DNA of 64,000 nucleotides from Solirubrobacter sp963798325. Its GTDB lineage: Bacteria; Actinomycetota; Thermoleophilia; Solirubrobacterales; Solirubrobacteraceae. The stretch is from the NCBI GenBank assembly GCA_963798325.1, contig CAWCSS010000004.1, forward strand, positions 62,001 through 126,000. Direction: 5' to 3'. Under the pieces are notes generated by a model. That model worked only from the letters and a program-made list of their open reading frames with translations, searched no databases and had not been told where the DNA came from. Position numbers and translations under genes: made by a program. Below are positions 1 through 8,292 of this stretch, one piece after another (positions within the stretch are counted from its first letter, which is position 1; each line of letters opens with the position of its first letter).

Positions 1-741
1 CCGGCCGACATCCGCCGTGACGGCGGCGTCGCCCGCATGTCCGATCCGATCCTGATCAAGGGCATCCAGGAGGCCGTGACCATTCCCGTCATGGCCAAGG
101 CGCGCATCGGCCATTTCGCCGAGGCGCAGGTGCTCGAGGCTCTGGAGGTCGATTACATCGACGAGTCCGAGGTCCTGACCCCGGCCGACGAGGCGCACCA
201 CATCGACAAGTGGGGCTTCAAGGTCCCGTTCGTGTGCGGCGCGACCAACCTGGGCGAGGCGCTGCGCCGGATCGGCGAGGGCGCGGCGATGATCCGCTCC
301 AAGGGCGAGGCCGGCACCGGCAACATCGTCGAGGCCGTCCGCCACCTGCGCTCGATCCGGGCGTCGATCCGCCGCCTGCAGTCGCTCGACGACATGGAGC
401 TCGCGACCGCGGCCAAGGAGCTGCAGTCGCCGCTGGATCTCGTCCGCGGCGTCGCCGAGGCCGGCAAGCTGCCGGTCGTGCTCTTCTGCGCCGGTGGCAT
501 CGCCACCCCCGCCGACGCGTCGCTGGTCATGCAGCTCGGCGCCGAGGGCGTGTTCGTCGGCTCGGGCATCTTCAAGTCCGAGGATCCGGCCACGCGCGCG
601 GCGGCGATCGTCGAGGCGACCACGCACTACCAGGACCCCGAGCGCGTCGCCCGCGCCTCCGAGGGCCTCGGGATGGCGATGCAGTCGCTGGAGACCCGCA
701 AGCTCGAAGAGGGCCAGCTCCTCGCCAACCGCGGTTGGTAG
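1..741 (+). CDS. pdxS: Pyridoxal 5'-phosphate synthase lyase subunit PdxS (5' partial)
   Basis: Synthase subunit of the DXP-independent vitamin B6 pathway. It condenses ribose 5-phosphate, glyceraldehyde 3-phosphate and ammonia into PLP in the cytosol. The window opens inside the gene: the frame is open from base 1 and the residues before the first ATG (ADIRRDGGVARMSDP) are already family sequence. Visible are the conserved segments PVMAKARIGHFAEAQ, DYIDESEVLTPADE and the phosphate-binding stretch GEAGTGNIVEAVRH of this (beta/alpha)8 barrel. A late GGIATPADA and GADGVFVGSGIF-like region closes the barrel. PdxS forms a dodecamer decorated with PdxT, whose gene follows 48 bp downstream. The C-terminus is complete. 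Identification is certain; only the N-terminal part is missing. Confidence 0.97.
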   Translation, partial: PADIRRDGGVARMSDPILIKGIQEAVTIPVMAKARIGHFAEAQVLEALEVDYIDESEVLTPADEAHHIDKWGFKVPFVCGATNLGEALRRIGEGAAMIRSKGEAGTGNIVEAVRHLRSIRASIRRLQSLDDMELATAAKELQSPLDLVRGVAEAGKLPVVLFCAGGIATPADASLVMQLGAEGVFVGSGIFKSEDPATRAAAIVEATTHYQDPERVARASEGLGMAMQSLETRKLEEGQLLANRGW

Positions 742-786
742 TCGTCGGCGGACATCCCCTCCGCCCCACCCCGATCATCCGACCTT
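739..786 (+). repeat. Intergenic palindromic element, copy 1 (starts on the pdxS stop codon)
   Basis: First of three near-identical 46-48 bp elements in this window (others at 15750 and 30844). Each begins with the stop codon of the upstream gene. The element has a GGCGGA / TCCGCC hairpin and ends in the invariant block GATCATCCGACC. Here it fills the gap between pdxS and the TTG start of pdxT. It lacks a U-tract, so it is not a classical terminator. Its function is unknown. Confidence 0.7.
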
Positions 787-789
787 GAC

Positions 790-1371
790 TTGCGCGTAGG
801 CGTACTTGCCCTGCAGGGCGACTTCGAAGCACATTCCAAGCTCCTGCAGGGCCTCGGCGCCGAAGTGCGCGAGGTCCGCGTGCCGTCTGAACTGGACGGA
901 TTGGACGGGCTGGTGATGCCGGGCGGCGAGTCGACGACGATGACGCTCGGCATCGAGCGCGAAGGGCTCGCGGACCCGCTGCGCGCGTTCGTCGCCTCCG
1001 GCAAGCCGGTCCTGGGCACGTGCGCCGGGATGATCATGCTCGACCGCGAGCACCTCGGCTGCATGGACACGCTGTGCCTGCGCAACGCGTTCGGGCGCCA
1101 GATCCGCTCGTTCGAGTTCGAGCTCTCGATCCCCGAGATCGAGGGGCCGATGACCGCGATCTTCATCCGCGCGCCGTGGCTGGCGGAGTGGGGCGACGGC
1201 GTCGAGATCCTGGCCGAGGTCGACGGCCACCCGGTCGCCGCCCGCCAGGACAAGATGCTCGTGATCGCCTTCCACCCCGAGATCGCGGGCGAGACCCGCA
1301 TCCACCAACTGTTCCTCGACAGTCTCGGATCGCCCACGCATCCGGGCCCGCTGCGCGAGGATGCGACGTGA
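790..1371 (+). CDS. pdxT: Pyridoxal 5'-phosphate synthase glutaminase subunit PdxT
   Basis: Class I glutamine amidotransferase that hydrolyses glutamine and channels ammonia to PdxS. The 193-residue length matches the family. Visible motifs are the N-terminal VGVLALQGDFEAH, the oxyanion segment MPGGESTT (about 43-50), the nucleophile elbow GTCAGM with Cys78, and the His-Glu pair in FHPEI near the C-terminus. The start is TTG: it places LRVGVLALQGD exactly at the family N-terminus, and no ATG or GTG is in a suitable place. The stop codon overlaps the GTG of the following phosphatase gene (GTGA), indicating translational coupling. Confidence 0.96.
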   Translation: MRVGVLALQGDFEAHSKLLQGLGAEVREVRVPSELDGLDGLVMPGGESTTMTLGIEREGLADPLRAFVASGKPVLGTCAGMIMLDREHLGCMDTLCLRNAFGRQIRSFEFELSIPEIEGPMTAIFIRAPWLAEWGDGVEILAEVDGHPVAARQDKMLVIAFHPEIAGETRIHQLFLDSLGSPTHPGPLREDAT

Positions 1372-2015
1372 TCGTCTACTTCACCCGCCACGGCGAGTCG
1401 GTCAACAACGTCGCCGACCGCGCGTTACAGCCAACTCCCGCCAACGGCGACAGCCTGTCCGAGCGCGGCTGGGAGCAGGCGCGCGGCCTCGGCGAGCGGC
1501 TGCGCGGCGAGGGCATCGAGGCGATCCTGGCGTCGCCGTACGGCCGAGCGCAGGAGACCGCGCAGGCGATCGGCGAGGTGCTCGACCTCCCGTACGAGAC
1601 CGACGAGGACCTCTACGAGGTCCGCCAGTCCGACGCCTACCGCGCCGCGTCACCGAACTACCACGGCACCGGCCACGTCTCGTGGATGATCGGCGCGCCG
1701 CCCGATCACGCCGAGCCCGGCGCGGAGTCCTTCAACGCGATCGTCGCCCGGGTCAACCGCGTGCAGCGGCGGCTGGAACAGCGCATCGCCGACGAACGCC
1801 TGCTGTGCGTGTCGCACTGGGGCTTGTTGCACTTCTTCGCCGGCGTCTCGCTGTTCCGCGAGGCGTTCTCACCCGCGCACCTGCCGGCGCTGTACCGGAT
1901 GTCGCACATCAACACCGGCATCACGCTCTTCGAGCACCGCACCGACTACCGCATCGAGGGGATCGACTTCAGCGGCTGGGCGCTGCTGACCTGGAACGAC
2001 CAGGGCCACCTCTAA
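1368..2015 (+). CDS. Histidine phosphatase (phosphoglycerate mutase-like) family protein
   Basis: Cytosolic phosphatase of the histidine acid phosphatase / PGAM superfamily, 215 residues. The catalytic RHGES motif (RHGESVNN) lies at residues 7-11 and accepts the phosphoryl group. The second conserved His is in CVSHWG. SPYGRAQETA is the usual SPxxRAxxTA helix. The GTG start overlaps the pdxT stop by three bases; the longer upstream extension in this frame is a shadow of pdxT. It is probably the last gene of the pdxS-pdxT unit. Substrate is not predictable; a role in PLP-related dephosphorylation would be speculation from context only. Confidence 0.9.
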   Translation: MIVYFTRHGESVNNVADRALQPTPANGDSLSERGWEQARGLGERLRGEGIEAILASPYGRAQETAQAIGEVLDLPYETDEDLYEVRQSDAYRAASPNYHGTGHVSWMIGAPPDHAEPGAESFNAIVARVNRVQRRLEQRIADERLLCVSHWGLLHFFAGVSLFREAFSPAHLPALYRMSHINTGITLFEHRTDYRIEGIDFSGWALLTWNDQGHL

Positions 2016-2026
2016 GGTCGGGTGAT

Positions 2027-3073
2027 TCAGAACTCGATGACCAGGCTCACCATGCCGTAGGAGCCGAGCTTCGGGTCGCCGGTGCCGACCGTGATCTTCA
2101 GGCTCGCCTGCGGGCCCTTGCGCTGCTCGACCGCCTCGGTGACCTTCTCCAGCCCCGGCTTGATCAGCGCCATCTTGGCCTTGACGACCTCGTCCGTCGG
2201 GCTGCCGCCCTGGGTGATGTGGCCGATCACGTCCTTGATCGCCGCCTCGGACGCCATCACCGCCTGGGTGATCTCCTCCGTCGGCGGGCGGCCCTCGACC
2301 GTCTCGCCGCCGGCGATCGGGATCTTCACCGTGGCGTTGAACTTCGACCACTCCTTGGTGCCGCTGTCCTTGCGGATCTGCGCGTCGAAGGCGAGGTTCT
2401 TCACGGAGGCCTTCAGGCCGAACGAGTCGCCGGTGAAGCTGCCCGTGCCGGTGATCGACTTGTCGCCGTCCTTGACGGTGACCGACCCACCGTCCTTGTC
2501 GCCCTTGGCGGTGACCGCGCCGGCCTTGATCGTCACGTCGCCGCTGAACCCGAACGTCAGCGTCCCCGGGCCGGCGTAGATCTTCAGCTCCTTCGGCGGC
2601 TTCGGGATCTGGTTGAGGATCGACGCCTCGACCTCGGCCGACCGGCCGTCGGCGCTGGTCACCTTGCGGGTCCAGGGCGGGGTGAGCGAGCCGAGCGCCT
2701 CCGAGATCACGGGCTCGATCTCGTGGGCCTGGACGGTGAGCGCCTCCGGGACGTTCTGGCGCACCTGGTTGATCAGCTCGGGCATCGAGATCGTCCCGCG
2801 CAGGATGTGATCCTCGATCGCGGTCTTCATCAGCTGCAGGTACTTGACGATCGCCTGCTTGACCAGCGGATCCATGTCCTTGGGCGGCGGGAGCTTGCCT
2901 ACGCCCGGGGTCTGCAGGTCACGCGCCAGGATGGCGCGGGCCAGCGCGGCATTGCCGACGCCGGTCTGGAGCTTGAGCATCTGCTCCTGCTGCGGCGTGA
3001 GCGGCTTGTCCGGCTCCTTCACGCGCTGATGCTGCTTCTGCTGCTCGAGCAGTTCCTCGTGCGTCAGGCTCAC
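2027..3073 (-). CDS. Hypothetical helical plus beta-rich protein with an LQxxxGNxAxxR N-terminal motif
   Basis: Unrecognised 348-residue protein without signal peptide. The N-terminal 40 residues are charged and Gln-rich, followed by LQTGVGNAALARAI (about residues 31-44). This resembles the LQRxxGNxAVxRLL signature at the start of many proteins associated with extracellular contractile injection systems (DUF4157-like cargo). The middle is helical; residues from about 150 on are a repetitive beta-rich part with many Gly/Lys/Asp, and the C-terminus ends in MVSLVIEF. The start is GTG at 3073, whose GTGA overlaps the stop of the upstream HAD gene, so the two are coupled. No injection-system structural gene is present in the window. 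The functional link is inference from the motif alone. Confidence 0.72.
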   Translation of the reverse strand: MSLTHEELLEQQKQHQRVKEPDKPLTPQQEQMLKLQTGVGNAALARAILARDLQTPGVGKLPPPKDMDPLVKQAIVKYLQLMKTAIEDHILRGTISMPELINQVRQNVPEALTVQAHEIEPVISEALGSLTPPWTRKVTSADGRSAEVEASILNQIPKPPKELKIYAGPGTLTFGFSGDVTIKAGAVTAKGDKDGGSVTVKDGDKSITGTGSFTGDSFGLKASVKNLAFDAQIRKDSGTKEWSKFNATVKIPIAGGETVEGRPPTEEITQAVMASEAAIKDVIGHITQGGSPTDEVVKAKMALIKPGLEKVTEAVEQRKGPQASLKITVGTGDPKLGSYGMVSLVIEF

Positions 3074-3705
3074 GTGGCAACGGTATCGAGAATCGCCTTG
3101 GCGATTGCTTGGATATCGGTGCCGCGGACGTCCGGCTGCGGCATCGCGGCGGGGTAGGCGAGGTCCGTCCGGCTGGCCCACGCGGTCTTCAGGCCGGCGT
3201 AGGCGGCGCCCGCGACGTCCCACCAGTGGCCGGCGACGAACCACGCCTCGGTCGTGCCGAGCTTCTCGATCGCCGCGTGGTAGGCGAGATCCTCCGGCTT
3301 GAAGGCCTTGAACGCCGGCGCGGAGAGGACGTGCTCGAAGTGACCGCGGATGCCGGCCGCCTCGAGCGCCGCCTCGGACGGCTCGACCGCCGACTGGGTG
3401 AGCACCGCAAGCCGCGCGCCGCCCTCTCTGAGGCGTTCGAGCGCGCCCGGAACCTCGGGGAAGGCGGGCATGGCCGCGAGGTTCTCCAGCGCGCCCTTCG
3501 CCTCGTCCGGGTCGCGCCCGGCACGCTCCAGGTGGCGCCGCAGGGCGGCGTCGAAGAGCGGTTTGAAGGTCGTCTCCGCACCGGCGATGACCGTGATCAT
3601 CGCCATCATGTTCGCCTCGTCGAGCGCGGCGATCGGCAGTTCCGGCGGGTCCAGCAGCACGGCGGGATCGAGCAGCGTCCCGTTGAGATCGAAGATCACC
3701 CACAT
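3070..3705 (-). CDS. HAD-superfamily hydrolase, haloacid dehalogenase type II-like
   Basis: 211-residue cytosolic hydrolase of the HAD fold. Motif I is VIFDLNGTLLDP at the very N-terminus (nucleophile Asp). Motif II is LTQS, motif III Lys is in FKAFKPED, and motif IV is GHWWDVAGAAYAGLKTAW. The last pattern, WDVxGAxxxGLxTAW, is typical of (S)-2-haloacid dehalogenases rather than of phosphoglycolate phosphatases. ATG 3705 was chosen because it puts motif I at residues 2-13; the longer open frame upstream is antisense to the alcohol dehydrogenase. It is divergent from that gene (19 bp apart) and overlaps the downstream hypothetical gene. Confidence 0.88.
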   Translation of the reverse strand: MWVIFDLNGTLLDPAVLLDPPELPIAALDEANMMAMITVIAGAETTFKPLFDAALRRHLERAGRDPDEAKGALENLAAMPAFPEVPGALERLREGGARLAVLTQSAVEPSEAALEAAGIRGHFEHVLSAPAFKAFKPEDLAYHAAIEKLGTTEAWFVAGHWWDVAGAAYAGLKTAWASRTDLAYPAAMPQPDVRGTDIQAIAKAILDTVAT

Positions 3706-3710
3706 CGCGT

Positions 3711-3716
3711 TAGTGT
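3711..3716 (+). promoter_or_regulatory. Putative -10 hexamer TAGTGT of a leaderless promoter
   Basis: TAGTGT lies 8 bp before the ATG of the alcohol dehydrogenase. That distance puts the transcription start at or next to the start codon. No convincing -35 box and no Shine-Dalgarno sequence are visible. Supported mainly by recurrence of the same arrangement before several other genes here. Confidence 0.45.
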
Positions 3717-3724
3717 CCCGCCCC

Positions 3725-4831
3725 ATGACCAAGATGCGTGCCGCGGTACTGGAGGAGTTCGGGGCTCCACTCGTCGTCGGAGAGGTCGATCTCGCGGATC
3801 CCAAGGCCGGCGAGGTCCTCGTGCGGCTCGTCGCCACCGGGGTCTGTCACACCGACATGTACACGGCGTCCGGCGCCGATCCGTCCGGCTACGCGCCCGC
3901 CGTGCTCGGCCACGAGGGCGCCGGCGTCGTCGAGGCGATCGGTGAAGGCGTCAACGACGTCGCGGTCGGCGATCACGTCGTGACGTTGTTCTCGCCCCAG
4001 TGCCGCGAGTGCGAGCACTGCCGCTCGCCCAGGACGAACCTCTGCATGGCGATCCGCGCCGAGCAGAACCTCGGCCACCTGCCCGACGGCACGACGCGTC
4101 TGAGCCGCGACGGTGAGCCGATCCGCCACTTCATGGGCACCAGCGTGTTCGCCGAGTACGCCGTGATCCCGGAGATCGCGCTGGCCAAGGTGCCCAAGGA
4201 CGCGCCGCTGGAGCACTGCGCGCTGTTCGCCTGCGGCCTGTCCACCGGGCTGGGCGCGGCGATGTTCACCGCCAAGGTCGAGGCGGGCTCGACCGCGGTC
4301 GTCTTCGGCGCGGGCATGGTCGGGCTCGGCGCGGTCGCCGGCGCGCGCCTGCAGGGCGCGGAGCGGATCATCTGCGTCGACCTCTCCGAGGACCGGCTGG
4401 AGCTCGCCCGCGGTCAGGGAGCGACGGACACCTGGATCGGCGGCGAGGACACCGTGCAGCGGGTGCTCGACGAGACCGGCGGGATGGGCGCCGACTACAC
4501 CTTCGAGGCCACCGGGCTGGTGAAGGTCATGCGCCAGGCCGTCGAGTCCGCGCGCATGGGCTGGGGCCTGTGCACGGTCGCGGGCGTGGCGGGCAAGGGC
4601 GAGACGCTCGACGTCGTGCCGCGCTACCTGATCACCGGCCGGCGGATCTGCGGCTCGAGCTTCGGCGGCGTCAAGGGCCGCGACCAGGTGCCGATGCTCG
4701 TGCAGCGCGCGCTGGACGGCGACATCGACGTCGCCCCGTTCATCTCGCACGAGCTCACCCTGGACGAGGTCAACAAGGGCTTCGAGCTGATGGAGGCGCA
4801 GGACGGGATCCGCAGCGTGATCAAGTTCTAG
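3725..4831 (+). CDS. Zinc-dependent alcohol dehydrogenase, class III-like (formaldehyde adduct type)
   Basis: Medium-chain dehydrogenase, 368 residues, oxidising an alcohol or a thiol-formaldehyde adduct with NAD. The catalytic zinc site is seen in GVCHTDMYT and GHEGAGVVEAIGEGV; the structural zinc loop is CRECEHCRSPRTNLC, with all four Cys. The Rossmann motif is VFGAGMVGLGA. The insertion FMGTSVFAEYAV and the GGVKGRDQVP loop resemble S-(hydroxymethyl)glutathione or mycothiol dehydrogenases. The ATG at 3725 is taken because a -10-like hexamer sits just upstream; ATG 3734 is an alternative. The thiol cofactor cannot be deduced from the sequence, and an ordinary alcohol substrate is possible. 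Confidence 0.92.
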   Translation: MTKMRAAVLEEFGAPLVVGEVDLADPKAGEVLVRLVATGVCHTDMYTASGADPSGYAPAVLGHEGAGVVEAIGEGVNDVAVGDHVVTLFSPQCRECEHCRSPRTNLCMAIRAEQNLGHLPDGTTRLSRDGEPIRHFMGTSVFAEYAVIPEIALAKVPKDAPLEHCALFACGLSTGLGAAMFTAKVEAGSTAVVFGAGMVGLGAVAGARLQGAERIICVDLSEDRLELARGQGATDTWIGGEDTVQRVLDETGGMGADYTFEATGLVKVMRQAVESARMGWGLCTVAGVAGKGETLDVVPRYLITGRRICGSSFGGVKGRDQVPMLVQRALDGDIDVAPFISHELTLDEVNKGFELMEAQDGIRSVIKF

Positions 4832-4851
4832 CTCCCGGGTAGGCGGTAGAC

Positions 4852-5208
4852 ATGCCGACCGACCGCAACCTGATCACGCTTTCCGAGCTTGTCCGGCGGG
4901 CCGCGGCCATCGTCGACCCGCCGGGTGAGGACGCTGCCGTCGAGGAGTTCGCCGTCCGCTTCGAGGACGCCGACCAGCCGGTGCGCGGCCTGCTCGACAG
5001 CCTCCAGGAGCGCGTCATGTGGGGAGTCGACGAGGACGCCCCGATCGTCATGGCCCAGGCCGTGACGATCTATCTGGCGCATCGCCTGGAGGACTTCGAG
5101 AACACCCCCGAGCACATCCTCCTGCACGCCGCGCGGGCGGAGTTCGACGGCCACCCGCCGGAGAACGTCACCGCCTGGTTGGCCGATCAGGGCGTGGCGC
5201 TGCACTGA
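4852..5208 (+). CDS. Conserved hypothetical small protein
   Basis: 118-residue acidic protein with no signal peptide or membrane segment. I do not recognise a domain. It is mostly predicted helical, rich in Glu/Asp, and contains RFEDADQPVRGLLDSLQERV, followed by a helix with HRLEDFENTPEHILLHAA. It starts 20 bp after the dehydrogenase on the same strand, so the two may be co-transcribed. Codon usage is like that of the neighbours, which supports a real gene. Confidence 0.7.
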   Translation: MPTDRNLITLSELVRRAAAIVDPPGEDAAVEEFAVRFEDADQPVRGLLDSLQERVMWGVDEDAPIVMAQAVTIYLAHRLEDFENTPEHILLHAARAEFDGHPPENVTAWLADQGVALH

Positions 5209-5282
5209 CCTCGGCCAGCAGCGTGTGGGCGGCGCACTCTCGTGAGCGCGCGGTGCTCCGCCGGCAGCGCCTCGCGGCCGCA

Positions 5283-5318
5283 AACTCGGTCTGAGCCCGA
5301 GTTAGAGATCATCCGGCC
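5283..5318 (+). repeat. Hairpin followed by GATCATCCGGCC, degenerate copy of the intergenic element
   Basis: An AACTCGG / CCGAGTT stem (5283-5289 and 5297-5303) is followed by GATCATCCGGCC, the same order of parts as the elements at 739, 15750 and 30844. It lies in the 202-bp gap between convergent genes and could work as a bidirectional terminator, although there is no U-tract. Nothing else is seen in this gap. Confidence 0.4.
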
Positions 5319-5410
5319 ACCACGCCGCCGCTCCCCGGGGCGCGCAACGTCCTCACGAACGGGACGGCGACGCGCCTTTGGCTGGCGTCACGTCGACGGC
5401 GCCACTCCGG

Positions 5411-8149
5411 TCAGCGGATCATGTAGAGACTGGCGCTCGTCATCGTTCCAGAGATCCGTACGCGGACGACGACGCGGCCCGTACGCGCTGGAAGGTGCGC
5501 CTTCGCCGTGAAGCGGCCCGTCCTGCGGTTGATCCTGGCTGATGACGAGAGCGTCAGGACCTCGCCGTTGCCGTGGCACGCCTCCGGGCCACGGCCGCCG
5601 CGGACGACGATCGAGCGCACGCGCGCCGCCACACCGCGTGCGATCTTCCCACTGACCGTGACGCTGTCGCCGTGCACGCGCATGCGCAGAAGTGTGGTCG
5701 CCCGCACGAGCTTGAGGCTCGCCGAGACCGCGGTGCCGGCTGTGGCCCGGTAGCGGATCCAGCGCCGCTCCGACTTCTTCGGAAGTGGCGCGATCGCCGC
5801 GAAGCGCCCGTCGCGTCCGGCCACGGTGCGGGCTGCGATTCGCCCGTGAGAGTCGATGATCGAGATCGCGGTTCCCGGGCGGAACGCGTGAAGACCCGCG
5901 ACGCGGACGCTCGTCTTGGTGGCCCGGACGTCCGTCAGCGCGATGCCGTTCGTCGCGCTGTAGCAGTCCTCGAGCAACGGTCCGAACCGGCCTGGGTCGG
6001 TGATTCGCGGAGTGTCGGTGACCGGCGCGACGGGCGTCGGGGTCGGGGTGGGCTCGGGCGTGGAGGTCGCGGTCGGGTCCGGTGTCGGCTCGGGCGTCGG
6101 GGACGCGGTGGGTGTCGGCGTCGGCGCGGCCGGAGGGCGGAAGAGCACGACCACGCTCGTGGGGCTCATCGCGGCGTTGCCGGCAGCGTCGGTCTGGCGG
6201 ACGCGCAGAAGGTAGGTCCCGTCGCGGTCGGGCAGCGTCACGTCGCCAATGGCGGCGGTCGGCACGCTCACCGCGTCCAGGAGCGTACCGTCGGCCTCGA
6301 GCAACTCGAGGGTCGCGGTGGCGGCGTCGGCGGCTCGCGTGAAACCCACGCTGCGGGTGCGATCCGTATCGCTCCCGGTGATCGCGGGCGCTGGGCCCGA
6401 ATCGGGCGCAACGCGGTCCAGAGCGACCGTCGTCGAGGGCGTGCGCGCGGTATTGCCCGAGAGGTCGGTCTGGCGGACCCGGACGGCGAACAGGCCATCG
6501 GCGTCCGGAAGCGTCAGTGTGGCCTGCTCCCCGGCGGACACGGGCGTAGAGGTCACCAGGGCTCCGCCTGCGAGCACCTCGACCGTGACCGCCACGGCGT
6601 CGCTCGCGCGGGCGAAGGTCACGTCGCGCGCGCGACCGGATTGCGCACCGGTCACGAGCGGCGAGCTCCCCGCGTCGGGCGCCGCGGTGTCGAGTGTCAG
6701 CGTGCCGGACGTCGCGACCGCGGCGTTGCCGGCCGCGTCGCGCAGCGTGAGGCGGACCCGGTACGCGCCGTCGCCCGCGCCGAGCTCGACCGCCGCGCCG
6801 CCGCCCGCCGCGATCACGGGCGGGCCGACCGCGGCGCCGGAGGCGTCGAGCACCTGGACCTCGGCGGACGCCGCGTCGGACGGCCGGGAAAAGGTCACCG
6901 AGCGGGTCGAGAGCGAGGAGATCGCCGGCGCGACGGCCAGGCCGAGGCTGGCGACCGAAGGCGCAACCCGGTCCAGCAGCACGCTGACGGTCGCACTCGA
7001 AGAGCTGCCCCCACCAGCGCCGTCGCGCACCACCCGTACGCCGTAGGTCCCGTCGGCATCGGGGAGGGTGAGGTTCGCCGATCCGTCCAGGTCAGCGTCG
7101 GCGACGATGCCGACGACGGCGCCGCCCGCGTCGATGAGCTCCACTCGTACGGCCGTGGTGCCCGCCACGACGTCGTAGGTCGCGGTCCGGACGCGCCCGT
7201 TCAACGCGCCCGCGACGCTGGGCGCGGCGTTGGACGGGATGAACGGGATGATGAACGTCTTGTCGGCGGTGGTCACGGTGCCGTCCGCGCTCGCAGCCAC
7301 CGCCCGATAGTGGTAGGTCTGGCCGGGAACGAGACCGGCGAGCGGGATTGAGTACCCCTTCGCGCCGCTGCCCGAGAGGGGTGTCCCCGGGCTCGTCGAG
7401 CCGTACGCGGCGGTCGCCCCGTACTCGATCCGCGCCGTCGTGGGCACGTTGTGCGGATCGACGGTGCCGGCGACGGTCACGCCGCTGGCCACGGACGCCG
7501 ATGCCGTCAGCCCTGTAGGCGCCTGGAGCTGCACGAGCGTGAGCGACATGTCGTCCAAGGACACGGTCACGGTGGTCTCGGTGGGCTGCGCCGGCGCCTG
7601 CAGGCTCACCGTGGCCTCGAATCGGTAGGTGTGTCCGGTCCGCAGCGCGCCCGCCGGCAGGGGCACGGCGATCGTGCTGTACCCGCTCGCGTTGAGCAGG
7701 GCGACGTCGGAGACGAGCGTGGAGCCGCCCGCGACGTCCACGAGCCGGCCTTGGAGGCGCAGCGACGTCGCCGGGTCGTCGAGCAGGCTTCCAGCATCGG
7801 TGCGCACCTTCAAGCTGCCGGCCGACGAGTCCATCGGCCCGACCGAGAACGCGCCCGAGCGCCACAGCACCTGCACGTCTGAGGGGACCGCCACGCCAGT
7901 CGTCAGCCGGCTCCGCAGATGACCGTCGGCGCTTCCGCCCGCGCCGCCTGACGGCTGCCAATCGGCCTGCGCCGTCGGGCACGTCACGGTGAGCGGTGGG
8001 CATGTGCCCGTGGTCACCGATGAGGTGAAGCTGTCGGGCGTGGTGGCGAACGTCGCCGAGTACGTGAAGGTGACCGCGGCGCGCGCTGACGCGGCCATCA
8101 GGAGCCATCCCAGAACGGCGAGACAGAGAATGGGGCCGGTGCGGGGCAT
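5411..8149 (-). CDS. Large secreted multi-domain protein with fibronectin/Ig-like repeats and a Thr-Pro linker
   Basis: 912-residue exported protein of unknown function. Residues 1-24 form a Sec signal peptide ending ASARA-AV. A beta-rich N-terminal region (25-210) is followed by a fibronectin-type module (about 215-300) carrying VASGVTVAGTVDPHNVPTTA and YHYRAVAAS. Then come about four Ig-like repeats (300-690), each with a DGTYGVRVVRDGAG- or DGLFAVRVRQTDLSGN-like end. A Thr/Pro linker of PTPTP units (about 690-735) leads to a C-terminal beta domain with clustered Arg/Lys. Linker plus repeats suggest a cell-surface stalk. It is divergent from the isomerase gene at 8293 and shares its general C-terminal architecture with the secreted proteins at 33-47 kb. 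Confidence 0.85.
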   Translation of the reverse strand: MPRTGPILCLAVLGWLLMAASARAAVTFTYSATFATTPDSFTSSVTTGTCPPLTVTCPTAQADWQPSGGAGGSADGHLRSRLTTGVAVPSDVQVLWRSGAFSVGPMDSSAGSLKVRTDAGSLLDDPATSLRLQGRLVDVAGGSTLVSDVALLNASGYSTIAVPLPAGALRTGHTYRFEATVSLQAPAQPTETTVTVSLDDMSLTLVQLQAPTGLTASASVASGVTVAGTVDPHNVPTTARIEYGATAAYGSTSPGTPLSGSGAKGYSIPLAGLVPGQTYHYRAVAASADGTVTTADKTFIIPFIPSNAAPSVAGALNGRVRTATYDVVAGTTAVRVELIDAGGAVVGIVADADLDGSANLTLPDADGTYGVRVVRDGAGGGSSSSATVSVLLDRVAPSVASLGLAVAPAISSLSTRSVTFSRPSDAASAEVQVLDASGAAVGPPVIAAGGGAAVELGAGDGAYRVRLTLRDAAGNAAVATSGTLTLDTAAPDAGSSPLVTGAQSGRARDVTFARASDAVAVTVEVLAGGALVTSTPVSAGEQATLTLPDADGLFAVRVRQTDLSGNTARTPSTTVALDRVAPDSGPAPAITGSDTDRTRSVGFTRAADAATATLELLEADGTLLDAVSVPTAAIGDVTLPDRDGTYLLRVRQTDAAGNAAMSPTSVVVLFRPPAAPTPTPTASPTPEPTPDPTATSTPEPTPTPTPVAPVTDTPRITDPGRFGPLLEDCYSATNGIALTDVRATKTSVRVAGLHAFRPGTAISIIDSHGRIAARTVAGRDGRFAAIAPLPKKSERRWIRYRATAGTAVSASLKLVRATTLLRMRVHGDSVTVSGKIARGVAARVRSIVVRGGRGPEACHGNGEVLTLSSSARINRRTGRFTAKAHLPARTGRVVVRVRISGTMTSASLYMIR

Positions 8150-8292
8150 GGCGCTTTGATCGTCAGGCCAGCTCCGGTTCTGGGCTACAACAGCTCAAGA
8201 AGCGCTCAAGGCGGATGGCTTGGACCGAGACGAAGAGCTCGCGGAGCGTGCAGTATCCGAGAATGGCTTCAACACCTTCAGCCGGACGGAGC

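Noticed and set aside
6000..6130. Repeats of GGGCGTCGGGG type, looking like a short tandem array
   Set aside because: They encode the Thr-Pro linker of the secreted protein on the minus strand; irregular, with no spacers, so not CRISPR.
8215..8292. N-terminal extension of the isomerase-like protein from ATG 8215
   Set aside because: The 26 residues are Ser/Thr/Arg-rich and precede the barrel start; ATG 8293 has the better ribosome binding site.
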